64,000 bases of DNA from Candidatus Dichloromethanomonas elyunquensis (GTDB lineage Bacteria > Bacillota > Desulfitobacteriia > Desulfitobacteriales > Syntrophobotulaceae): the NCBI GenBank assembly GCA_001515265.1, contig LNDB01000001.1, positions 143,044-207,043 on the forward strand, in the 5' to 3' direction. This document shows positions 59,812-64,000 of the stretch, one piece after another (position 1 is the stretch's first letter; every line of letters starts with the position of its first letter). The position numbers and the translations under genes were made by a program. The notes below the pieces were generated by a model. The model was not told where the DNA came from. It saw only the letters and a list, made by a program, of their open reading frames with translations, and searched no databases.

Positions 59812-60252
59812 CTAGGATGCTAACTTCTTTGGGAAGTCAGTTACTTCAGATTTAATAGTTACACCCAAAGCATCTAATATTCTTTGTGCCTTCTCTAAAG
59901 TTATACCATGGTATTCATTTCGTTCATCTTTTGAAATTTGAGCTTCAGAAACATTTAATTTATCAGCTAATTCCTTTTGACTAAGACCAAGTGCAATTCT
60001 TAATCCAATTAATGTCCTTCCGAGATCTTCTAAATTCAATATGGCTTTGAATTCCCCTCTTTTTATCCTTTCATAATATTCAACTTCGTCTTTCAACTGT
60101 TGATAAAATGAAAGGGCTGGAGCCATCGCTCTTTCAATTTCTTCTTCTGTTAGATTCATTTCAGCTAATGAATCTCTTTGTAACCTTAAAAAGTTACGAT
60201 CATCTTCAAGACGATCTAACATTTCTTTATATTCTTTTTCACTTCTTATCAT
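59812..60252 (-). CDS. XRE-family helix-turn-helix protein (antitoxin-like)
   Basis: A 146-aa protein. The C-terminal half is a Cro/C1-type HTH (LGRTLIGLRIALGLSQKELADKLNVSEAQISKDERNEYHGITLEKAQRILDALG). The N-terminal half is a charged helical region (EKEYKEMLDRLEDDRNFLRLQRDSL) found in HigA-like antitoxins. GGAGGT lies 6 nt before the ATG. It follows the nucleotidyltransferase-like gene on the same strand inside the tRNA-His element, an arrangement typical of toxin-antitoxin or addiction modules. Confidence 0.85.
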   Translation of the reverse strand: MIRSEKEYKEMLDRLEDDRNFLRLQRDSLAEMNLTEEEIERAMAPALSFYQQLKDEVEYYERIKRGEFKAILNLEDLGRTLIGLRIALGLSQKELADKLNVSEAQISKDERNEYHGITLEKAQRILDALGVTIKSEVTDFPKKLAS

Positions 60253-60395
60253 TGTGGTACCTCCATCACTTTCTATCTCTCTTCTATCTATCTCTTTTCT
60301 CTTTTACCTTTTAAATTCTCTCTTTGCTATTCAATATTCTATCTTCGCTCTTCTATATTCTATCTCTGTTAATCTCTTTCAATTACTATTTCAGA
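60253..60395. repeat. Pyrimidine-rich low-complexity tract between the XRE and NTase-like genes
   Basis: About 120 bp of degenerate TCTATC/TCTCTT repeats on the plus strand, purine-rich on the coding strand. It separates the two genes of the putative module. No gene or clear promoter is seen in it. Confidence 0.7.
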
Positions 60396-60941
60396 TTACT
60401 TAACAATTTTAATTATCCCTTTTGGTCTTCTAGAATACCGCTCCTTTCTAAAAGCTGCCGGGAACTGCAATGGATTTCCATACTCGTCTAAAGCACCAAA
60501 AAATTGTCCGAATTCCGGATATAGTTCAACTCTATATTTATGCCACATTGGTAGTTGCCGTTTAGTTGAACCGCGGCAGGGTCTTAAGCTTTTTGGATCC
60601 CAAGTCCAAATCTTATGTGGATTGATTTTATTCAAATCACGTTCAATGTCTCCACTAGCAACTCTCATTACATCACAAACAAAATAACCATCAATATCGT
60701 TTGGGTGAGGTTTGTTTGTAACGAATGACCCGTCAATAAAAATTTCAGTAATTCCCACCTCCCATAATTCATTAACGAGTTTCTGTAAGTTATCAACTAG
60801 TTGCAATCTCCATTGTGAATCCCATTCTTCATCGCAATTCGAATTACCAAGTACTAATATTGATGTTCTTAACATTCCAAAGTTCATTAAATAATCACCC
60901 TGCGGTAAAAGCCCGTATTCATTAAAATCTAACATTAACAT
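60396..60941 (-). CDS. Nucleotidyltransferase-fold protein (possible toxin)
   Basis: A 181-aa protein. EIFIDGSFVTNKPHPNDIDGYFV matches the GS-x(n)-D-x-D active-site signature of DNA polymerase beta-type nucleotidyltransferases, including minimal NTases of toxin-antitoxin systems. The rest (IWTWDPKSLRPCRGSTKRQLPMWHKYRVELYPEFG) is unfamiliar. GGGGTGAAGAG precedes the ATG. It is followed by an XRE antitoxin-like gene and lies inside an integrative-element scar. Toxin function, for example by nucleotidylating a tRNA or protein, is an inference. Confidence 0.78.
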   Translation of the reverse strand: MLMLDFNEYGLLPQGDYLMNFGMLRTSILVLGNSNCDEEWDSQWRLQLVDNLQKLVNELWEVGITEIFIDGSFVTNKPHPNDIDGYFVCDVMRVASGDIERDLNKINPHKIWTWDPKSLRPCRGSTKRQLPMWHKYRVELYPEFGQFFGALDEYGNPLQFPAAFRKERYSRRPKGIIKIVK

Positions 60942-61256
60942 CGATACTCTTCACCCCTAGTATATGCTGATTTTTTAAATACTATACTTATATATTAACC
61001 TTAACCTATATATTAATTCAAGTATTTTTATGTAAAATATTTATTATATTTTTTAGATCTAAAGTAGTAGTATACCGATGAAAGATAAATCTGAATGTTA
61101 CACAACTGCATTATGTTACATTCTTTAATCCATGGAACGCCCGGTACACCTGGCTTCCAGAGATTTTTATATATAAGCCTAGAAAATACGGTATTGGAAT
61201 CTGACATAGCTATTAACTTTGAAGCATTATGTCACATACAGAAAGGAGTTATCACA
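60942..61256. other. AT-rich noncoding stretch inside the tRNA-His element
   Basis: A divergent gap between the NTase-like gene and the integrase fragment. The reverse strand would hold the promoter of the NTase/XRE pair, but no clear -35/-10 pair was identified. The track ORF starting at 61095 runs through here only because its in-frame upstream part is open. Confidence 0.5.
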
Positions 61257-61447
61257 ATGGAATTTGTGCAGCCGATCCGGGATAAAAAGGCACTGGAAAC
61301 CATGAAAAAGCTCTTACGCTCATCAAACTTAAGAGATTATTGTCTCTTCGTTCTCGGTATCAATTCCGGATTGAGAATCAGCGACCTATTGACCCTTAAA
61401 GTTTCTGATGTCCTGGATGAGAAGGGAAAAATTAAGGATAGGATCAA
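61257..61447 (+). pseudogene. Tyrosine recombinase (integrase) fragment, middle region only
   Basis: About 63 codons beginning MEFVQPIRDKKALETMKKLLR and including [27 protein letters not shown], the Arg-containing motif I of tyrosine recombinases. The original ribosome-binding site (AGGAG) and ATG are present. Similarity stops near 61447, before the catalytic His-x-x-Arg and Tyr, where the sequence switches to an inverted phage baseplate fragment. It is broken by rearrangement, not by a point mutation. Confidence 0.8.
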
Positions 61448-61620
61448 TAATAACAACCTTTACTGTCCCAGGCCCAGCATATAAGGGAAAGACTTTCACA
61501 CCTCCGACACCGGAAACTTCTTCTGCCCATTGCTCGTATTGATAGGCATTTCCCGAACTGCCGGCTGTATCGCATTCAGCCAATACTGAAACATAACCTT
61601 CATCTGGAATTACTTTTGTT
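61447..61620 (-). pseudogene. Phage baseplate J/gp47-like fragment
   Basis: The reverse strand encodes [57 protein letters not shown], matching the core of phage baseplate assembly protein J (GNAxxYxxWAxxVxGVGxxxVxPLxxGPGTVKV). It has no start or end of its own and abuts the integrase fragment, so it is a leftover of a contractile-tail prophage. The track ORF 61386-61583 covers part of it. Confidence 0.72.
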
Positions 61621-61624
61621 TCTT

Positions 61625-61759
61625 TTATTGTGAATGGTATTCATAGTCTTTCTGAGTGCGCACAGAACGTCCCTGAGCTGCCTTCTCGTTTAAAAATTGT
61701 TTCAACATGTCCTGCCAACCTATTGACTGAATGATGTTCCCTAAACGTTTTCTCGTCAT
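61625..61759 (-). pseudogene. Integrase N-terminal remnant (SAM-like core-binding domain start)
   Basis: A 44-codon [68 protein letters not shown] fits the N-terminal core-binding helix of tyrosine recombinases. The start is supported by GGGAGGT 6 nt before the ATG. It stops abruptly next to the baseplate fragment. It could be the 5' piece of an element integrase. Confidence 0.6.
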
Positions 61760-61892
61760 AAAAATACCTCCCATCGTTTTCTGGTTAAGAAACGCAAGGA
61801 GGATTTCAACCAAATAACACCTGATTTATTACCGTGCCGGACTAAGAATTTTCTACCATGCCGGACACCACCCAATTTTAAGCAATCATAAT

Positions 61893-61996
61893 AAAAACAA
61901 AAACATCAGGAATCCACTCCTGATGCTTCATCAATTTTAAAAAGTACTTCATTGCCATGAAGCTCAATATCATTATGGGGTGAATGATGGGACTTG
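61893..61996. repeat. Internal copy (B) of the tRNA-His-associated repeat
   Basis: It is identical over 104 bp to 59423-59526. It includes the last 19 nt or so of tRNA-His and its downstream flank, then breaks at 61997 into a GC-rich 75-80 bp segment (61997-62077) before copy C begins. Confidence 0.85.
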
Positions 61997-62077
61997 CTCC
62001 GCCCCTGCGGGGCTATCACGCCGGGGCGGGTAAATGCTCCCCTAGGTCGCATTTCCTTTTCCGCCCGTTCAAGTCCC
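61997..62077. other. GC-rich insert between repeat copies B and C
   Basis: An ~80-bp segment, far more GC-rich than its surroundings, with self-complementary pieces (CCGCCCCTGCGGGGC; CGCCGGGGCGGG). It splits the tandem repeat and replaces most of one tRNA-His copy. It could be a palindromic mobile element of the REP/MITE kind or an intergenic repeat; its identity is unknown. Confidence 0.5.
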
Positions 62078-62179
62078 TCATCAATTTTAAAAAGTACTTC
62101 ATTGCCATGAAGCTCAATATCATTATGGGGTGAATGATGGGACTTGAACCCACGAGTGCCGGAGCCACAATCCGGTGCG
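62078..62179. repeat. Proximal att-type repeat within intact tRNA-His (copy C)
   Basis: It is identical over 102 bp to 59458-59559. The repeat spans the 3' 54 nt of the functional tRNA-His and 48 bp downstream, so the gene is restored at this end of the element. Confidence 0.85.
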
Positions 62180-62202
62180 TTAACCACTTCGCCACATCCA
62201 CC
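62126..62202 (-). tRNA. tRNA-His (anticodon GUG), CCA encoded, integration target
   Basis: The reverse strand gives G-1 plus GTGGATG/CATTCAC acceptor, D-arm GGCGAAGTGGTTAACGC, anticodon arm CCGGATTGTGGCTCCGG (anticodon GTG) and T-arm GTGGGTTCAAGTCCCAT, ending CCCA. The extra G at -1 paired with C73 is the tRNA-His hallmark. It is 7 bp downstream of tRNA-Arg and probably cotranscribed with it. Confidence 0.95.
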
Positions 62203-62209
62203 AAGTAAA

Positions 62210-62286
62210 TGGCGCGCCTGGAGAGATTCGAACTCCCGACAACCTGCTTAGAAGGCAGATGCTCTATCCGACTGAGCTACAGGCGC
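62210..62286 (-). tRNA. tRNA-Arg (anticodon UCU), CCA encoded
   Basis: The reverse strand gives GCGCCTG/CAGGCGC acceptor, D-arm AGCTCAGTCGGATAGAGC, anticodon arm CTGCCTTCTAAGCAG (anticodon TCT) and T-arm CGGGAGTTCGAATCTCT. It decodes AGA/AGG arginine codons. Confidence 0.95.
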
Positions 62287-62449
62287 GTTACCAGGACTCT
62301 CCATATGGAGTACGGCCGGGACAGAGGAATTCAAAAGTTTATCCTGCTCCCTAAGGCCCTTGATATCACTAAGTTTAAAGATTTTTGATCAAATTTTTGC
62401 TGAAATTTTGACCGAATCACTAGCTTAGCTGATTTTTTGACCGAATTTT

Positions 62450-62478
62450 ATAATGCCATGAATCTGATTGATTGTCAA
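62450..62478 (-). promoter_or_regulatory. Probable promoter of tRNA-Arg/tRNA-His
   Basis: TTGACA (62478-62473) with CATTAT 17 nt downstream (62455-62450), or TATAAA at 20 nt, on the minus strand. The element lies about 165 bp upstream of tRNA-Arg. The remaining 62287-62607 region holds no gene; a TTTTGACCGAAT direct repeat (62406 and 62435) is noted between promoter and tRNA. Confidence 0.5.
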
Positions 62479-62607
62479 GACTATTTGCTTCCGACACCGG
62501 AATAACAAACAGGATCACTATACTTTTTCCTTATATTAAATCCTTTCCTTATTAACATAAATAAATTAAGTGTCAAATAATAAAATTTCATTCATTTAAC
62601 AGCGAAA

Positions 62608-62641
62608 AATTAGGCCTCCTGTCGTTTAGGAGACCTATTTT
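62608..62641 (-). terminator. Terminator after the small Gly-rich gene cluster
   Basis: AATAGGTCTCCT and AGGAGGCCTA arms with a short loop, followed by TTTTTCG on the minus strand; it lies 50 bp past the last of the four short genes. Confidence 0.8.
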
Positions 62642-62690
62642 GTCATTTCATCCAAAGAAAATCATCTCTGAGAAAAATTAATTTACATCC

Positions 62691-62819
62691 TTAAAAGATT
62701 ACTCCAAGAGCGATTAAGATCAAGATGGCAATCGCAATTATTCCTACCCCATAATTGGGTGCGGCAACAACTACCGGTCTAGCCACAGGTCTGCAACAAC
62801 AACCGCCGCGTCCGTACAT
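62691..62819 (-). CDS. Small Cys/Gly protein with C-terminal hydrophobic segment (42 aa)
   Basis: MYGRGGCCCRPVARPVV... followed by GVGIIAIAILILIALGVIF at the C-terminus. It has a perfect AGGAGGT box 6 nt before the ATG and is too short for the ORF track. The overall layout (short Gly-rich head plus a single hydrophobic C-terminal helix) resembles small sporulation peptides of the YjcZ type, but no firm match can be claimed. The CCC triplet suggests disulphide or metal binding. It is last of five adjacent genes of the same style. Confidence 0.8.
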   Translation of the reverse strand: MYGRGGCCCRPVARPVVVAAPNYGVGIIAIAILILIALGVIF

Positions 62820-62864
62820 TTTTTTACCTCCTTTCGAGAAAAAACTCATCTTGGACTTATTGGA

Positions 62865-62981
62865 TTAAAATACGATTCCCATTGCGATTAACAAAAGAAT
62901 GATAACGACTACAATTCCAATCCCACAACCGCAGCCGCCACCGAAACTGCCAACGTAGCCTGCGCCTCCTTCAACAGCCAT
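62865..62981 (-). CDS. Small Gly-rich protein with hydrophobic C-terminus (38 aa)
   Basis: MAVEGGAGYVGSFGGGCGCGIGIVVVIILLLIAMGIVF. A ribosome-binding site AAGGAGGTG precedes the ATG. The last 18 residues (GIGIVVVIILLLIAMGIVF) are identical to the end of the next upstream 41-aa gene, so the two are recent tandem duplicates. It has two Cys residues in GCGCG. Confidence 0.82.
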   Translation of the reverse strand: MAVEGGAGYVGSFGGGCGCGIGIVVVIILLLIAMGIVF

Positions 62982-63030
62982 TTTGTACACCTCCTTAAAA
63001 AATTCTTCGGACAATAATGAACGTATTATT

Positions 63031-63156
63031 TTAAAAAACGATTCCCATTGCGATTAACAAAAGAATAATAACAACAACGATACCTATGCCGCAAAAGCAC
63101 CCGCTACCGCCGCCACCGCCGAATGTTCCGCCAAAGGTTCCGGCTCCAACTGCCAT
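63031..63156 (-). CDS. Small Gly-rich protein with hydrophobic C-terminus (41 aa)
   Basis: MAVGAGTFGGTFGGGGGSGCFCGIGIVVVIILLLIAMGIVF. A GGAGGTGA box lies upstream of the ATG. It shares both the MAV start and the C-terminal 19 residues with the 38-aa neighbour; the Gly-rich head differs in length. It has a CxC motif before the membrane-like segment. Confidence 0.82.
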   Translation of the reverse strand: MAVGAGTFGGTFGGGGGSGCFCGIGIVVVIILLLIAMGIVF

Positions 63157-63231
63157 TATATATTCACCTCCGTTTAGTTACTTAAAATGTGTCTATAGCT
63201 TCGTTTATAGATGAACCTTTAAGAGCTGTGT

Positions 63232-63369
63232 TTAAAAAATAACGCCAAGCGCGATAAGAATTAAAACTGCGATAGCAATAATTCCAGCCCCTGCACCAAT
63301 GCCTCCTCCGTACGCATTTCCGCCTGCGAAGGTTCCCGGATAGGCTGCTGCACCGTAAACTCCGTGCAT
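63232..63369 (-). CDS. Small Gly/Ala/Tyr protein with hydrophobic C-terminus (45 aa)
   Basis: MHGVYGAAAYPGTFAGGNAYGGGIGAGAGIIAIAVLILIALGVIF. AAAGGAGG precedes the ATG. The end IIAIAVLILIALGVIF closely matches the 42-aa gene (IIAIAILILIALGVIF), so the four short genes form two pairs. It lacks Cys. Confidence 0.82.
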   Translation of the reverse strand: MHGVYGAAAYPGTFAGGNAYGGGIGAGAGIIAIAVLILIALGVIF

Positions 63370-63532
63370 GCTTTTTTCCTCCTTTTAATTATTGTCTTGG
63401 TTAGGACTACTTCACAATATAGTATTCTCCCAACATTTTTTTGGTACTATTTGGTAATCAACAATACCTGATTTTTCAATTATCTATCGACAGTCTCATG
63501 CTTGTCTTTATGAGGATGAGCAGCTAGAAAAG

Positions 63533-63745
63533 CTACCAGCCATAGCCGCCGTAACCGGCGCCAGGTGCGTATCCGCATCCCCAGCCGCCCCAGCCGCCCC
63601 ACGCCCACCAACCAAAGAAGATAAAGATGATGATGATGATCCACCACCACCAACCTCCTCCCCAGGCCCAACCGCCGCCATAAGGGCCATAGCCGCCGCC
63701 ATAAGAGCCTCCGTAAGTGATTCCGGTTCCACCGAGAAGAGACAT
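63533..63745 (-). CDS. Gly/Trp-rich small membrane-associated protein (70 aa)
   Basis: MSLLGGTGITYGGSYGGGYGPYGGGWAWGGGWWWWIIIIIFIFFGWWAWGGWGGWGCGYAPGAGYGGYGW. One hydrophobic core, WWWWIIIIIFIFFGWW, is flanked by Gly/Tyr/Trp-rich arms. GGAGGTT lies 5 nt before the ATG. The composition is extreme, but the strong ribosome-binding site and the company of four similar small genes support it. Overlapping ORFs in other frames (63480, 63508) are shadows of this biased sequence. The context suggests a spore-coat or envelope structural peptide. Confidence 0.78.
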   Translation of the reverse strand: MSLLGGTGITYGGSYGGGYGPYGGGWAWGGGWWWWIIIIIFIFFGWWAWGGWGGWGCGYAPGAGYGGYGW

Positions 63746-63860
63746 AAAATAACCTCCTTCCCTTCGATAATACGTTTTTCTGTCCCTATTTTATGAATAT
63801 AATTGGTAAATGTTTCCTGATGCCTTGCTGTTTAACAGCGTTAAGACATGCCACCGGTTC

Positions 63861-63890
63861 ACATGCAAAAAACCCAGAGGTTTGGCATGT
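63861..63890. terminator. Hairpin upstream of the small-gene cluster
   Basis: ACATGC...GCATGT outer arms and AAACC/GGTTT inner arms around a CAGA loop. It lies between the partial gene at the window end and the Gly/Trp-rich gene and could terminate the former. Confidence 0.45.
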
Positions 63891-63930
63891 AAAAGAAAAG
63901 ACGCCTCAATTAACGAGACGCCTTTGTTGG

Positions 63931-64000
63931 CTATATAGATACGGCCCCATCTTTTTTTACTGCAGGCAAAGATCTTACCAAACTCGATTCTTTCCCCGGT
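63931..64000 (-). CDS. C-terminal end of an unidentified gene (cut by window edge)
   Basis: The reverse strand reads ...GKESSLVRSLPAVKKDGAVSI and then a TAG stop at 63933-63931. Codon use is like the neighbouring genes and a hairpin follows about 40 bp downstream. Only 22-23 codons are visible, too few to identify the family. Confidence 0.4.
   Translation of the reverse strand, partial: PGKESSLVRSLPAVKKDGAVSI

Noticed and set aside
61095-61484. Full 129-aa integrase ORF as given in the track
   Set aside because: The true start is the ATG at 61257 after AGGAG, and the last ~12 codons are antisense to the baseplate fragment, so only the middle is genuine integrase sequence.
61906-62187. 93-aa minus-strand ORF with an internal repeat (SHHSPHNDIELHGNEVLFKIDE)
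   Set aside because: It is the translation of tRNA-His sequence and its duplicated flank; the repeat is the att-type repeat, not a protein repeat.
63480-63732. 63-aa and 74-aa ORFs overlapping the Gly/Trp-rich gene
   Set aside because: They are alternative frames of the same biased GGN/TGG sequence; only the frame starting at 63745 has a strong ribosome-binding site.
1-64000. CRISPR arrays or rRNA operons
   Set aside because: No regularly spaced short repeats and no rRNA sequence were seen; the only multi-copy direct repeat is the tRNA-His-associated one.

Overview
The window reads as chromosome of a spore-forming, low-to-mid GC Firmicute. Gene content and order (comEC-comEA, rsfS-yqeK, nadD, obg-spo0B-rpmA-rplU-rng, spoIVFA/spoIVFB, maf-radC-mreBCD-mrdA-minDE-rodA, valS-folC, tig-clpX-lonB-lonA-ysxC) and the two coupled radical-SAM genes next to RNase G point to the Peptococcaceae/Desulfitobacteriaceae (Desulfitobacterium, Dehalobacter, Syntrophobotulus type). 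The genus is an inference from gene order, not a database match. Almost all genes lie on the minus strand, so the biology runs from right to left.

Layout by coordinate. 1-3.5 kb: end of a cyclophilin gene and the DNA-uptake genes comEC/comEA. 3.6-5.8 kb: three plus-strand genes, namely a small Tyr/Pro-tailed protein, a creatininase-family amidohydrolase, and a Phd-Uma2 fusion with its own promoter and a palindromic operator array. 5.8-18 kb: leuS, rsfS, yqeK, an RRM protein, nadD, yhbY, obg, spo0B, rpmA, rplU, RNase E/G and two linked radical-SAM-type genes, with a DUF2935 gene opposite. 18-29 kb: cotJC, spoIVFA/FB, rodA, minE, minD (no minC), mrdA, mreDCB, radC, maf, i.e. cell shape, division-site choice and sporulation signalling. 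29-37 kb: citramalate synthase, Rex, a SPOR-domain protein, folC and T-box-controlled valS. 37-41 kb: a flippase-like/GT2/PMT-type glycosylation trio, a TIGR04086-type membrane protein and a CaCA antiporter. 41-50.6 kb: ysxC, lonA, lonB, clpX, tig and a diacylglycerol glucosyltransferase-like gene.

From 50.7 kb the window becomes accessory DNA among tRNA genes. Between tRNA-Asn/tRNA-Met and tRNA-Gln sits an AT-rich three-gene cassette: a C5-cytosine methyltransferase, a protein with two LAGLIDADG-like motifs that lack the catalytic acids, and a PD-(D/E)XK nuclease-like protein. This is the best candidate for an undescribed restriction-type system. From 54.7 to 59.3 kb is a small catabolic-looking cluster (hydroxyacid dehydrogenase, split transketolase, unknown protein, IclR regulator). 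From 59.4 to 62.2 kb lies a decayed integrative element at tRNA-His. It has ~100-bp direct repeats containing the tRNA 3' end, integrase and phage-baseplate fragments, and a surviving nucleotidyltransferase-like/XRE pair that looks like a toxin-antitoxin or defence module.

The right end (62.7-63.75 kb) holds five consecutive tiny Gly-rich proteins. Four end in near-identical hydrophobic segments and one is Gly/Trp-rich; four of the five are absent from the ORF track. They may be spore or envelope structural peptides. The last bases carry the tail of an unidentified gene.
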